Assembly (NCBI RefSeq): GCF_003057965.1
Contig: NZ_CP020921.1
Location: 1,003,001 to 1,067,000 of the forward strand
From: Thermodesulfobium acidiphilum
Lineage (GTDB): Bacteria; Thermodesulfobiota; Thermodesulfobiia; Thermodesulfobiales; Thermodesulfobiaceae
DNA length: 64,000 bases
Direction: 5' to 3'
Shown here: positions 25,275 through 34,657 of the stretch, piece after piece
Numbering within the stretch: position 1 is the first letter of the stretch
Layout: each line of letters opens with the position of its first letter
The notes under the pieces: model-generated
What the model saw: the letters and a program-made list of their open reading frames with translations, nothing else
Told to the model about the DNA's origin: nothing
Database searches by the model: none
Position numbers and translations under genes: made by a program

Positions 25275-26096
25275 TTATTTCTCTTTTGGGTTCATATAAA
25301 GTCTTAGGGCTTCGCCCAAAAAGTTAAAACCAAGAATAGTCAGAGTAATACATAGGCCAGGAAAAATTAAAAGATAGGGATATTCGAGAAAATAATCCTG
25401 TGCCTCACCAAGCATATTACCCCAACTTGCATAAGGTGGCTGCACTCCTAAACCTAAAAAAGAAAGTGCAGACTCAGTCATAATCGCACTGGACATTCCT
25501 AAAACAGAAGCAACTAAAACAATATTAAGTACATTTGGCAAAATGTGCTTCCTCAAGATCCAAAAATTACTTGCACCAAACATTTTACTTGCTAAAACAT
25601 AGTTGGAAGTCTTTATTGATAAAGTTTGTGTTCTAACCAGTCTTGCTATTCCCATCCAACTGGTAAAACCTATAATAGCCATTGTATAAATAATTTCTGG
25701 CCTTTTTAAAACTGATTGAACCGCCAACAAAAGAAAGATTAAAGGAAAAGAAAGCATTGCGTCAACAAACCTCATAAACAAAAAGTCAAAAGCCTTCCCA
25801 AGTAAAGCAGACATACTACCTAAAAATGTACCCAAAAACACAGAAATACTCACAGCAACTAGAGCAACGCCTAAAGAAACCCGTCCTCCATATAGCAGTC
25901 TGGAAAAAATGTCTCTACCATAAATATCTGTACCTAAAAAATGTAAAAAGGATGGCGGTTGTGGAGTGCCTAGCGTAGAAAAATCAAAAGCCTGGGGTGA
26001 ATAAGAAGTTAAAAGGGGTGCAAACACTACACCCCCTATAATTGGTACCAAAATTACAAAACCTAAAATAAAGTAAAATCTCGATAGACTTTTCAA
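25275..26096 (-). CDS. DppC/OppC-type peptide ABC transporter permease
   Basis: This 273-residue inner-membrane permease has about six helices. It carries the DppC features FLGTDIYGRDIFSRLLYGGR and the EAA loop around SKMFGASNFWILRKHILPN, then SALSFLGLGVQPPYASWG. TTG 26096 follows AAGGAT. It stands alone: the partner permease, ATPases and binding protein are not adjacent. It lies 13 nt after tuf and 5 nt before uvrB, so it should be co-transcribed with them. Confidence 0.92.
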   Translation of the reverse strand: MKSLSRFYFILGFVILVPIIGGVVFAPLLTSYSPQAFDFSTLGTPQPPSFLHFLGTDIYGRDIFSRLLYGGRVSLGVALVAVSISVFLGTFLGSMSALLGKAFDFLFMRFVDAMLSFPLIFLLLAVQSVLKRPEIIYTMAIIGFTSWMGIARLVRTQTLSIKTSNYVLASKMFGASNFWILRKHILPNVLNIVLVASVLGMSSAIMTESALSFLGLGVQPPYASWGNMLGEAQDYFLEYPYLLIFPGLCITLTILGFNFLGEALRLYMNPKEK

Positions 26097-26109
26097 ATAT
26101 CCTTAAAAT

Positions 26110-27327
26110 TTATTCGAGTGTCTTAGTGACAACGCCAGCACCTACAGTTCTGCCGCCTTCACGTATTGCAAAGCGAAGTCCTTCTTCAATTGCTACTGGA
26201 GATATAAGCTCTACCAACATGTTTATGTTATCTCCAGGCATTACCATTTCTACGCCTTCTGGAAGCTTTATTGTTCCTGTTACGTCTGTAGTTCTGAAGT
26301 AGAACTGTGGACGATATCCGTTGAAGAATGGGGTGTGACGTCCACCTTCTTCCTTTTTAAGGACATAGACCTCTGCGTTAAACTTTGTATAGGGCTTGAT
26401 TGAACCTGGCTTTGCAAGGACCTGTCCTCTTTCTACTTCGTCCTTGTCAATACCTCTTAGAAGACATCCTACGTTATCTCCTGCTATGCCTTCGTCTAAT
26501 ATCTTTCTAAACATCTCTACAGATGTGCAGACTGTTTTCTTTGGCTGCATGGAAAATCCTACTATTTCTACTTCGTCTCCTGGCTTTATGCGACCTCTTT
26601 CAATACGGCCTGTTACTACTGTTCCTCTACCTGTGATTGTAAAGACGTCTTCAATTGCCATGATGAATGGCTTATCTATGTCTCTTTGTGGATCTGGGAT
26701 ATAAGAGTCTAGGGCATCTGCAAGCTCCCATATCTTGTCTACCCATTCGTTTTGTCCTCTTTGAATAGAGCTGTTTGCTTGAAGGGCTTCAATAGCCTTT
26801 AGAGCAGAACCTCTTATTATGGGTATTTCGTCTCCAGGAAATTCATAAGAAGAGAGAAGATCTCTTGTTTCCATCTCTACCAGATCAAGGAGTTCAGGGT
26901 CATCTACCATATCAATCTTGTTCATAAAGACTATGATAGAGGGCACTCCTACCTGTCTTGCAAGAAGGATGTGTTCTCTTGTTTGAGGCATTGGTCCATC
27001 GTTCGCCGCTACTACAAGAACTGCTCCGTCCATCTGGGCTGCACCAGTAATCATGTTTTTGATATAGTCTACGTGTCCTGGACAGTCTACGTGTGCATAG
27101 TGTCTCTTTTCTGTTTCATACTCAACGTGAGCAATGTTAATCGTAATGCCTCTTGCTTTCTCCTCAGGAGCAGAGTCAATATCCTCATATCTCTTTGCCT
27201 GAGCCTTGCCTGCAGCAGCAAGAGTCATTGTAAGAGCTGCAGTCAAAGTAGTTTTTCCATGATCAATATGACCAATGGTACCAACATTAAGGTGTGTCTT
27301 TGTTCGGTCAAATTTCGCTTTTGCCAT
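26110..27327 (-). CDS. tuf: elongation factor Tu
   Basis: This 405-residue GTPase delivers aminoacyl-tRNA to the ribosome. It shows [11 protein letters not shown], the effector [18 protein letters not shown] and SALKA-like motifs, then the two beta-barrel domains ending in [11 protein letters not shown]. The usual MAKAKF start is the ATG at 27327; an in-frame TTG at 27345 is not needed. Two tRNA genes precede it, recalling the tRNA-tufB arrangement of enterobacteria. No rpsL/rpsG/fusA genes are adjacent. Confidence 0.98.
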   Translation of the reverse strand: MAKAKFDRTKTHLNVGTIGHIDHGKTTLTAALTMTLAAAGKAQAKRYEDIDSAPEEKARGITINIAHVEYETEKRHYAHVDCPGHVDYIKNMITGAAQMDGAVLVVAANDGPMPQTREHILLARQVGVPSIIVFMNKIDMVDDPELLDLVEMETRDLLSSYEFPGDEIPIIRGSALKAIEALQANSSIQRGQNEWVDKIWELADALDSYIPDPQRDIDKPFIMAIEDVFTITGRGTVVTGRIERGRIKPGDEVEIVGFSMQPKKTVCTSVEMFRKILDEGIAGDNVGCLLRGIDKDEVERGQVLAKPGSIKPYTKFNAEVYVLKKEEGGRHTPFFNGYRPQFYFRTTDVTGTIKLPEGVEMVMPGDNINMLVELISPVAIEEGLRFAIREGGRTVGAGVVTKTLE

Positions 27328-27375
27328 TGAACATCCCCCGTTCAAAATGGTATTATTTTTAAATTCTTAAATTAC

Positions 27376-27451
27376 TGGAGCCCACGACCGGAATAGAACC
27401 GGTGACCTCTTCCTTACCAAGGAAGTGCTCTGCCGACTGAGCTACGTGGGC
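27376..27451 (-). tRNA. tRNA-Thr (GGT)
   Basis: A 76-nt cloverleaf has acceptor GCCCACG/CGTGGGC, anticodon loop TTGGTAA (anticodon GGT), T-loop GTTCTATTC and encoded CCA. It lies just upstream of tuf. Confidence 0.96.
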
Positions 27452-27454
27452 TCA

Positions 27455-27539
27455 TGGTGGGGAGGAAAGGATTCGAACCTTTGAAGGCGGTGCCAGCGGA
27501 TTTACAGTCCGCCCCCGTTGGCCACTTGGGTACCTCCCC
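27455..27539 (-). tRNA. tRNA-Tyr (GTA)
   Basis: An 85-nt tRNA with a long variable arm has acceptor GGGGAGG/CCTCCCC, anticodon loop CTGTAAA (GTA) and encoded CCA. It is separated from tRNA-Thr by 3 nt, so both are cut from one transcript. Confidence 0.96.
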
Positions 27540-27552
27540 AACTGCGATTAAA

Positions 27553-27581
27553 ATTTTACCAATTATTTAAAAATTTGTAAA
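27553..27581 (-). promoter_or_regulatory. promoter of tRNA-Tyr/tRNA-Thr/tuf
   Basis: On the minus strand TTTACA (27581-27576), a 17-nt spacer and TAAAAT (27558-27553) lie directly upstream of tRNA-Tyr. Confidence 0.65.
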
Positions 27582-27753
27582 CAGTTGATTTTTTTATTGT
27601 GTTAAGGGACAACGCCTGATTTCATCCCTTAAGAAACGCTAATTTTGCCACTATGATGTTTTGAAAATTTAAAGGCTTTAAAACTTGGTTACTAAATGAG
27701 TATTAGAAAAAGTTTACTCAATAGAAAGGGGAATTATTTGAAAAAGCTCACCA

Positions 27754-28149
27754 TTAGAAAATTTTTGGTATAAATCTCCATCGCACTCGCTTCATGTATT
27801 CCCCATAATCTTTTTTAAATCTTTTAGTTAAATATTCTTCTTCTTTTAAAGCAGTAAGAATGTATAAAGTTGATAATATTATTGCAATAATAATTGGTAT
27901 CATATTGTTAAACAAAAACGCTACACCAAAATATGCTAAGATTAATCCTAAATACCCTGGATGTCTTATTTTTGAATATATGCCTCCTGTTACTACTTTT
28001 TCTATATGTTCTGCTTTCGTGTGAGCCTGTTTATGTTCTTTATGTGACAACCAATGGATAATCATGCCACAAATAAAAAGTGTAATACCAAAAGTTATGA
28101 AAAATATCTTAAAGGGTAGAAACAATATATGAAAATAGAAGTCTGCCAA
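27754..28149 (-). CDS. isoprenylcysteine-carboxyl-methyltransferase-like membrane protein
   Basis: This 131-residue membrane protein of the ICMT/phospholipid methyltransferase-like family has the SAM-binding signature SKIRHPGYLG and the C-terminal EEEYLTKRFKKDYGEYMKRVRWRFIP. It has about three to four hydrophobic segments. The bacterial substrates are usually unknown. It is shorter than typical members (150-220 residues). The start is TTG 28149 with TAGGAGG 5 nt upstream, so the short N-terminus looks real. Confidence 0.8.
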   Translation of the reverse strand: MADFYFHILFLPFKIFFITFGITLFICGMIIHWLSHKEHKQAHTKAEHIEKVVTGGIYSKIRHPGYLGLILAYFGVAFLFNNMIPIIIAIILSTLYILTALKEEEYLTKRFKKDYGEYMKRVRWRFIPKIF

Positions 28150-28205
28150 ACACCCTCCTAATATTAGGATACACCATTCAAATATACCTCTACCAAATGG
28201 GTTTA

Positions 28206-28876
28206 TTAAAAGGTATCAGATATATTACGACAACTAGAGTAAATTATTTTCCCGTCTTTAAACACAATAAGTTCACCAAATTCGAAATCTTTCCATTGTT
28301 CATCTGTTAATTTTCTTGTTGCAACAATATAGCCTGTTTCTTCTGGTCTCTTTTCTTCAGCAAGATTTATTTCCCAATCTTCATCCATCAACCGACATGT
28401 ATCATATAGAGATTTCCGTTGAACAAAACGAGGTCCCTTATAGCCATTTTTATCATAAAAACAAAACATAAACTCACCATCTGAAAATATACAATTAAAA
28501 TTTCCGTATTTGTTTATCTCTATTAATTTTTCTGCAAGCCAATCAAAACTTTTTTCCATCCAAATATTTATACCTTCTTTTCCAATAGAACTAAGCAAAT
28601 AGCAGAAGGCATATTCAGAGTCTGTTTCTCCGATAGGTTTGAATTTTTTAAGCTTTAAAGACTCATAATCATTAAGCGTGCCGTTATGCACAAAAATATA
28701 CTCCTTCCCCTCCAATCCCCTATAAAATGGATATTTATTCATGTAATTTCTGGAACAAACACTTATAATCTTAGATAACCTAAAAATATTTTTGATTTCA
28801 CTTCTGGATAGTTTTGCAAAAATTCTGAAAGAAGACTCCTCTTAGCCTCTATTGGCTCCTTATAGTTCACACACTT
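28206..28876 (-). pseudogene. broken class II glutamine amidotransferase (YafJ-like)
   Basis: The open part (28742-28206, 178 codons) matches the second half of YafJ-like glutamine amidotransferases (FVHNGTL, GETDSEYAFCYLL). Upstream, in a different frame (28876 to ~28785), lies a recognisable earlier piece (KEPIEAKRSLLSEFLQNYPE...KSKIFLGYLR). The join between them has lost the usual ISHVRxAT..THPF region. The N-terminal catalytic cysteine part is missing altogether. At least one frameshift plus deletions make an active enzyme unlikely. The 3' part may still be translated from ATG 28742, though without a clear ribosome site. Confidence 0.75.
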
Positions 28877-28934
28877 TTATCACCTTTTAAAATGCTATTA
28901 ACAGCATACCATTGGATGTACGTTTACGAAGGAC

Positions 28935-29009
28935 TGGCTCCCCGGGTAGGATTCGAACCTACAACCTACCGGTTAACAGCCGGTTGCTCTACCTTTGAGC
29001 TACCGAGGA
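28935..29009 (-). tRNA. tRNA-Asn (GTT)
   Basis: A 75-nt cloverleaf has acceptor TCCTCGG/CCGGGGA, anticodon loop CTGTTAA (GTT), T-loop GTTCGAATC and encoded CCA. It is 11 nt downstream of tRNA-Lys. Confidence 0.96.
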
Positions 29010-29020
29010 ACTCCTACTAC

Positions 29021-29096
<76 letters not shown>

Positions 29097-29109
29097 GCTA
29101 CGGATTAAT

Positions 29110-29138
29110 ATCTTACTAATAAATTTTAAATTTGTCAA
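29110..29138 (-). promoter_or_regulatory. promoter of tRNA-Lys/tRNA-Asn
   Basis: On the minus strand a perfect TTGACA (29138-29133), 17-nt spacer and TAAGAT (29115-29110) lie just upstream of tRNA-Lys. Confidence 0.72.
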
Positions 29139-29184
29139 ATTTTATATTACTCAAAAATTTTGGATTAATCTATAAATTTATATC

Positions 29185-30291
29185 TTAATTAAACTCTTTC
29201 AATCTTTCAGTGTAATAGCTATAAAATTTAGAACTAGGCACCTCTTGAAAAGCTAAAAGAATGGACGGTACCTCTTCCCCACGTAGAAAAGCAATATGGC
29301 TTTCCAATTCTGAAATTTTTACTTTTTCGTCTTTTTGCAAAAAATGTCTCATAGAACTGTCTGGAACATTACCCTTCAAATCCTCTGGAATACTAGCTAA
29401 ATATATGAATTTTAGAAGCAAGTCTTCTCGAAAATCAAATTGTTTGAACTTAGAAATAAGCTCAAAGGCAAGCTCCTCATCCTGACCAAGCTCCACTATC
29501 CTGTCTGAAAATTTATCAAGGGTATCAACCGAATCAGCTAAAAAAGCGCCTATAAGCGCAGAAACATCTCTTTTTTTAAAAATGGACAAAAAACCAGCAG
29601 AGAGGAGTGCCGCATCATCTGATAGTCCAGGGCCTTTTTTATGTCTGATATAGTGAGAAACTATTACGTTAGAACCCGAAATAATCCTATCACTTGAAAC
29701 TATTAAACCTTTCCTTTTATAGTCTTCAATATTTTTTTCATTTTCTCCTTTTGCTAACATATCTCCAGTTATGCCTAACTCTTCCATCTTTATTCTATCA
29801 ACAATATAAATATCCCCTCCTCCAATATTCACTTTGTATTTTGCTTCAGCTTTTTCTCTATACTTTATATCATCCATCAAACCAGCTAAAATATATCCAA
29901 ATACTGCACTTTTTACAGAAACTTGCATATTTTCAAACATTGTTATCCCAAGTAGCGGTTCCCCATGAGAATTCAACAATGGCTTTCTAGTATCTAAATC
30001 TTTCTCTTCCAATTCTAGAAACCATTTTCTAATATCATCAATCAATACTTGCCTTTCTCTTTTAATCACATCCACATCCATATTCAAAGCCAAGACAATA
30101 TCTTCCATGCATGTATTTGGGAATTTTTCTCCTTTAAAAACGGAATGCCCTTCATGGGAGTGTCCTTCTATCGATTGAATTAGTATTAAGGGCTTTACTT
30201 TGTCATTTACTATTAAATGGACTGTAGTTTTCAGATGTTCAAAATCTTTTCTAATAAGAGACTTTGGTGCTACTTTAGAAAATGTTTTCAT
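29185..30291 (-). CDS. protein of unknown function (368 aa)
   Basis: I do not recognise this protein. It has no signal peptide or membrane segment and looks soluble. Visible features are a histidine-rich GHSHEGHS near residue 44, a Gly-rich NIGGGDIYIVDRI near residue 155 and a helical, acidic C-terminal half. It starts 25 nt after the nnr stop and is probably co-transcribed with it. Codon use resembles that of its neighbours. Confidence 0.7.
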   Translation of the reverse strand: MKTFSKVAPKSLIRKDFEHLKTTVHLIVNDKVKPLILIQSIEGHSHEGHSVFKGEKFPNTCMEDIVLALNMDVDVIKRERQVLIDDIRKWFLELEEKDLDTRKPLLNSHGEPLLGITMFENMQVSVKSAVFGYILAGLMDDIKYREKAEAKYKVNIGGGDIYIVDRIKMEELGITGDMLAKGENEKNIEDYKRKGLIVSSDRIISGSNVIVSHYIRHKKGPGLSDDAALLSAGFLSIFKKRDVSALIGAFLADSVDTLDKFSDRIVELGQDEELAFELISKFKQFDFREDLLLKFIYLASIPEDLKGNVPDSSMRHFLQKDEKVKISELESHIAFLRGEEVPSILLAFQEVPSSKFYSYYTERLKEFN

Positions 30292-30316
30292 AAATATTCC
30301 TCCATAAATTATTTAT

Positions 30317-31753
30317 CTAGATGAAATCACAACTTTCTATAATATTTTCAAAACCTCCAAAAGCTTTTAAAAGCTTTGCTAAATCAGAAGACCTCGTTAC
30401 TCTCATGTTCTTTTGCCTAGCAATTTCAGGAATAATTGCATGGACAAAAGTCGCTAAAAGCGATGCACTAAGCGTATCATATCCTGTAGAAAGGAGTGCA
30501 CCTATCATACCGCTTAAGACATCTCCTGAACCAGCTACCGCCAGGTCACAATCTGCGATAGGAACTACATACTTTTGTGTTCCTTTTCCTATCAAAGTAT
30601 TTGGACCTTTAAGAATTAAAGTAATACCCGGATACTGATCAAGAAATGACTCAAATCTTTCAACTCTATCTAAATCATTCTTAAATATCCTCCCAAATTC
30701 TCCTTCATGAGGCGTTATAATTACTTCTTTATCTTTTATCAGGTTAATTATATCTGGAAACAGAGCATCTGCATCTAAAATTAATGGTAAATTTGTTTTT
30801 GAAACAAATTCTTTTATAAAAACCTCTTTTTTATTTGTAAGTCCTGGGCCTATTAACACAGCTCTAATTTTTTTTAATATCTTTTGATCTATATTATTTG
30901 ATACAAAATCTTTTTCAGCAATTGGAATTGTTTCAGGAGGCAAAATTGAAAACTCGTCTTCTACAATAGAAAAACTCATACCCAATCCCATATTCAGTGC
31001 ACCTTCCAAACAAAGTCTTAAAGCTCCTGGATATTGTTTCGAACCTGCCCACACGAGAAGTGAACCCTTTTCTATTTTGTGAGAAAAATCATCTTTCTTT
31101 CTAATTAGAAGTTTTGCATCAGAAGAAGTAAAAATTTTTAAACCGTTTTCTGGAGGAGGAAATCCTATATCAATAACAATTACTTTACCGGTATATTCAT
31201 AAGATTGTCTAAAAAGATATCCTCTTTTAAGAAATCCTATAGAATAAGTATATGTAGCTCTAATTGCATCTGGTTGAGGCTCACCAGTATCTGAATTTAG
31301 TCCTGCTGGTATATCCATAGAAACTATTGGTTTGTTTAAATTATTTATATCTCTAATCAGTTTAAGGGCCTCTTCTCTAAGACTTCCATAAAAACCTACT
31401 CCCAAAAGACCTTCAACAATAACGTCAGCACTTTTTAAATCTGAAGTTTCTTCTATGCCCAACGATCTACAAAGTTCTCTTTGAATTCTACATTCCTCAG
31501 TTGCTGCTCCCCAGGGTTGATAAATAGAACAATCATACCCTTTTAACTTTAAATTATAAAGTAAAGAAAGAGCATCCCCTGCATTATTGCCTTTGCCGCA
31601 TACAGCTATAACTTTACGTACATTTTTAAAATCTTCTATAAACTTTAATGCACTCATTATTCCCACAATACTCATGAGAGCTAACGGAGTTTGCCCCATA
31701 GAAAAAAGCTTTTCTTCCTCAAACCTGATATCTGAAGAGCCTAAAACAAACAT
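30317..31753 (-). CDS. nnr: bifunctional NAD(P)HX epimerase/dehydratase
   Basis: This is a fused nicotinamide-nucleotide repair enzyme of 478 residues. Residues ~1-215 are the YjeF-N epimerase (CGKGNNAGDALSLLYNL, VIVEGLLGVGF, SMDIPAGLNSDTGEP). Residues ~220-470 are the ADP/ATP-dependent dehydratase (LVWAGSKQYPGA, IGPGLT, LILDADALF, ITPHEGEFGRIF, AVAGSGDVLSGMIGALL). It repairs damaged, hydrated NADH and NADPH. The start codon sits at the foot of an RNA hairpin with the ribosome site in its loop. Confidence 0.95.
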   Translation of the reverse strand: MFVLGSSDIRFEEEKLFSMGQTPLALMSIVGIMSALKFIEDFKNVRKVIAVCGKGNNAGDALSLLYNLKLKGYDCSIYQPWGAATEECRIQRELCRSLGIEETSDLKSADVIVEGLLGVGFYGSLREEALKLIRDINNLNKPIVSMDIPAGLNSDTGEPQPDAIRATYTYSIGFLKRGYLFRQSYEYTGKVIVIDIGFPPPENGLKIFTSSDAKLLIRKKDDFSHKIEKGSLLVWAGSKQYPGALRLCLEGALNMGLGMSFSIVEDEFSILPPETIPIAEKDFVSNNIDQKILKKIRAVLIGPGLTNKKEVFIKEFVSKTNLPLILDADALFPDIINLIKDKEVIITPHEGEFGRIFKNDLDRVERFESFLDQYPGITLILKGPNTLIGKGTQKYVVPIADCDLAVAGSGDVLSGMIGALLSTGYDTLSASLLATFVHAIIPEIARQKNMRVTRSSDLAKLLKAFGGFENIIESCDFI

Positions 31754-31772
31754 TTCAAAGCCCCCTTTGAAA
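31753..31772 (-). promoter_or_regulatory. hairpin presenting the nnr ribosome-binding site
   Basis: The minus strand reads TTTCAAAG-GGGG-CTTTGAAA immediately before TG of the start. An 8-bp perfect stem has the purine Shine-Dalgarno bases in the loop, and its last base is the A of ATG. Opening of the stem could control nnr translation. The effect is inferred. Confidence 0.5.
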
Positions 31773-31809
31773 TTTATATATATCTATATGTATTTATTGT
31801 ATCATCAAC

Positions 31810-32718
31810 TCAATTTTTAATTACTCCAACTCCATTGCAAAAATTATGTTCAAATTGAATTGTTACGTGATTAATGCCAAACTTTTTTAGTTTTTCTTCG
31901 ATTTCAAGAAGTGTTCTCTTTGTCTGGCTAACCATTACGTCTTCAATATTAACGTGAGCTTCAAAATTAATGTTCTTTTCATTCAAACACCATACATGAA
32001 CGTGATGAATGTCTTTAACCCCTTCTATCCCTTTTAATTCTTCAACAATTTTATAAACATCTATATTATTTGGAACACCTTCAAATAAGATATTTGTTGA
32101 ATTCTTTAGAATCTCAAAGCTTTCCTTTAAAATATATAAACTAATTAGTGAACCTATTAAAGGATCAACCCAATTTATGTGAAAGAAAAATATTATGATT
32201 CCAGCCACTACAACTCCTATAGATGAAAGAGCGTCTACTAAAAGATGTAAATAAGAGGACTTAATATTCATATCTTCTTTGGAACCCTTATGAAGCAAAA
32301 AAACGCCCAAAGAATTGGCAAATACAGCCAGAATAGCAACAAAAATTATAACTGAACTATTGACATTCGATGGATGTAAAAATTTTTCATAGGCTTCTTT
32401 AAAAATAAATAAAGATATGATTATTAAAACCAGCGAATTAATGAATGCTGAAATAATAACTGATCTTTTATACCCAAATGTCCGCCTTTTATCATTTCTC
32501 TTACTTTGAACTTTCAATGCAATATAACTGATAAGTACAGAGAGACCATCGCTAAAATTATGCATTGCATCAGAAAATAGTGAGACGCTTCCAGAAAGGA
32601 TCCCACCAATTATTTCAAAAAAAGCTATTCCAAAGTTAAGAAGTATAACTAAACACAAGTTTATGGTTTTTACATTAGATACCTCATGAACGTGTTCATG
32701 ATGATAAGATTCATCCAA
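31810..32718 (-). CDS. cation diffusion facilitator (CzcD-like)
   Basis: This 302-residue metal/proton antiporter is of the CDF family. It has a His-rich N-terminus (SYHHEHVHEV), six membrane helices with the metal sites SDAMHNFSDG and HLLVDALSS, and a cytosolic C-terminal ferredoxin-like domain (HHVHVWCLNE, EAHVNIED). The HNxSD/HxxxD metal-site pattern suggests zinc, cobalt or cadmium efflux. It follows glmS by 5 nt. Confidence 0.92.
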   Translation of the reverse strand: MDESYHHEHVHEVSNVKTINLCLVILLNFGIAFFEIIGGILSGSVSLFSDAMHNFSDGLSVLISYIALKVQSKRNDKRRTFGYKRSVIISAFINSLVLIIISLFIFKEAYEKFLHPSNVNSSVIIFVAILAVFANSLGVFLLHKGSKEDMNIKSSYLHLLVDALSSIGVVVAGIIIFFFHINWVDPLIGSLISLYILKESFEILKNSTNILFEGVPNNIDVYKIVEELKGIEGVKDIHHVHVWCLNEKNINFEAHVNIEDVMVSQTKRTLLEIEEKLKKFGINHVTIQFEHNFCNGVGVIKN

Positions 32719-32723
32719 TTTTA

Positions 32724-34565
32724 TTACTCCACAGTAACTGATTTTGCAAGATTTCTTGGCTTATCTGGATCTCTAGATAACCATACGGCAGCATAATATG
32801 CAAAAAGTTGTAACGGAACAACGTTATAAATTGGTGAAACAATTTCAGGCACATCAGGCACGTATAAGATATCGTTTACAAGGTTTACAGCATCCTTATC
32901 TCCTTCACTAATTAGAGCTACAACTCTTGATCTCCTACTCTTTGCCTCTTCAATATTCGAAAGAACCTTTTCATAAGTAATAGCAGATCTTGTAGCAATA
33001 GCCAAAACAGGCGTAGTTGGATCGAGAAGAGCTATAGGCCCATGTTTCATTTCGCCAGCAGGATATCCTTCCGCATGAATATACGAGATCTCTTTGAGTT
33101 TTAAAGCACCCTCAAGTGCAACTGGATAATTAATCCCTCTTCCCATAAAAATCATATTTTTATAACCAGAATAAATCCTCGCACTCTTTTCAATATCATT
33201 CAAGAATTTTGGAAAATATTCTTCAAGTCGTTTGGGAACCTCAAGAAGATAACCAAGTGTCTCATCCACTATTTGTTTAGAAATACTCTTCTTACAACTA
33301 CCCATATAAAGGGCTAAAATATAAAGAGTAACCAATTGAGAAGTAAAAGTTTTGGTAGCAGCAACACCAATTTCCAGACCCGCTCTCGTTAGTATACTAA
33401 AGTCTGCTTCTCTATTTGCAGTAGAACCTAATCTATTAGTAATAGCTAGGACATAACTACCTCTTTTCTTAGCTTCTCTCATAGCAGCTAAAGTATCAGC
33501 TGTTTCACCTGATTGAGATATAGCAATAGTTAAAACGCTATTATTTACTGCTGCATTTCTATATCTAAATTCTGAAGAATAATCGACCTCACAGGGCATA
33601 TCTGCTAGATATTCCATTAAAAATTTTCCAATCAATGCAGCATGATAAGATGTACCACATGCCACAAAACAAATCCTTGAAATTCCTCTTGCTATATCCT
33701 TTGGAAGTTCATCTTTATATGGTTCAAACTCATTTTCAAAAAAAACTCTCTGTCCAATTGTTTCCTGGACAACCAGAGGTTGTTCAGAAATTTCTTTTAA
33801 CATAAAGTGATCAAAACCGCCTTTTTCAGCATCTTCTTCATTCCATTTAACCTCAAAAAAGCTTGGCTTAATCCTATGCCCAGCCATATCAAAAATACTT
33901 ATTTCATCCTTACTTATTATTGCAACTTCCCCATCTTTCATAATATACACATTTTTAGTATATTTTAATATTGCCGGTATATCAGATGCCAAAAAGTTTT
34001 CACCCTTGCCACGACCTAAAATTAGAGGAGCAAATTGTCTTGCTGCAAAAATTTTGTCAGGTTCTTTAGAGTTAATAAGAGCAATAGCAAAAACGCCCCT
34101 TAAATCATTAAGCGCTTTTAAAAACGAAGTAAAGGTATCTTTATAAGTTTTTTGATAGTCCTCTATGAGATGAGCAATAACCTCTGTATCAGTATCAGAC
34201 TTAAAAATATGACCTTTAGATAATAAATTTTCTTTAAGTTCAAGATAATTCTCAATAATCCCATTATGAACTACAGCAATAGAGGAAGTGCAATCAACTT
34301 GAGGATGGGCATTTTTCAAGCACGGCTCTCCATGAGTAGCCCAACGCGTATGACCAATTCCTAAAAAGCCTTTTAAAGGCGCGTCTCTTAAGTTATCCTC
34401 CAAAAATAGAATTTTTCCTACTGCATGTCTAATATCAAGGTTCCCAGATTCGCCCACTACGGCTATACCTGCAGAATCATATCCTCTGTATTCAAGCTTT
34501 TTTAACCCATACAAAACTACATCTGCTGAATTTTTATTACCTATATAACCAACTATTCCACACAT
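32724..34565 (-). CDS. glmS: glucosamine-fructose-6-phosphate aminotransferase (isomerizing)
   Basis: GlmS makes glucosamine-6-phosphate from fructose-6-phosphate and glutamine for cell-envelope synthesis. The 613 residues have the catalytic Cys2 (MCGIVGYIG), a class II glutaminase domain (GHTRWATHG, HNGIIENY, SDTDTEVIAHL), two SIS domains (CGTSYHAALIGK, SQSGETADT, GRGINYPVALEGALKLKEISYIHAEGY) and the conserved C-terminal DKPRNLAKSVTVE. The short upstream gap leaves no room for a glmS ribozyme. Confidence 0.98.
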   Translation of the reverse strand: MCGIVGYIGNKNSADVVLYGLKKLEYRGYDSAGIAVVGESGNLDIRHAVGKILFLEDNLRDAPLKGFLGIGHTRWATHGEPCLKNAHPQVDCTSSIAVVHNGIIENYLELKENLLSKGHIFKSDTDTEVIAHLIEDYQKTYKDTFTSFLKALNDLRGVFAIALINSKEPDKIFAARQFAPLILGRGKGENFLASDIPAILKYTKNVYIMKDGEVAIISKDEISIFDMAGHRIKPSFFEVKWNEEDAEKGGFDHFMLKEISEQPLVVQETIGQRVFFENEFEPYKDELPKDIARGISRICFVACGTSYHAALIGKFLMEYLADMPCEVDYSSEFRYRNAAVNNSVLTIAISQSGETADTLAAMREAKKRGSYVLAITNRLGSTANREADFSILTRAGLEIGVAATKTFTSQLVTLYILALYMGSCKKSISKQIVDETLGYLLEVPKRLEEYFPKFLNDIEKSARIYSGYKNMIFMGRGINYPVALEGALKLKEISYIHAEGYPAGEMKHGPIALLDPTTPVLAIATRSAITYEKVLSNIEEAKSRRSRVVALISEGDKDAVNLVNDILYVPDVPEIVSPIYNVVPLQLFAYYAAVWLSRDPDKPRNLAKSVTVE

Positions 34566-34596
34566 ATAATCTCCCTTCTAAAGCTTTACATGAAAA

Positions 34597-34624
34597 TGGC
34601 ACCTGGCAATAACACCAAGTGCCA
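34597..34624 (-). terminator. probable terminator/attenuator between glnA and glmS
   Basis: The minus strand forms TGGCAC...GTGCCA with an inner TGG/CCA extension and is followed by ATTTTC. It lies 34 nt after the glnA stop. Confidence 0.5.
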
Positions 34625-34657
34625 ATTCAGTCAATTTTAATTTAACAGTAGTTTTGC

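Noticed and set aside
34566..34657. glmS ribozyme upstream of glmS
   Set aside because: The gap is only 92 nt and holds a simple hairpin; the ribozyme core does not fit.
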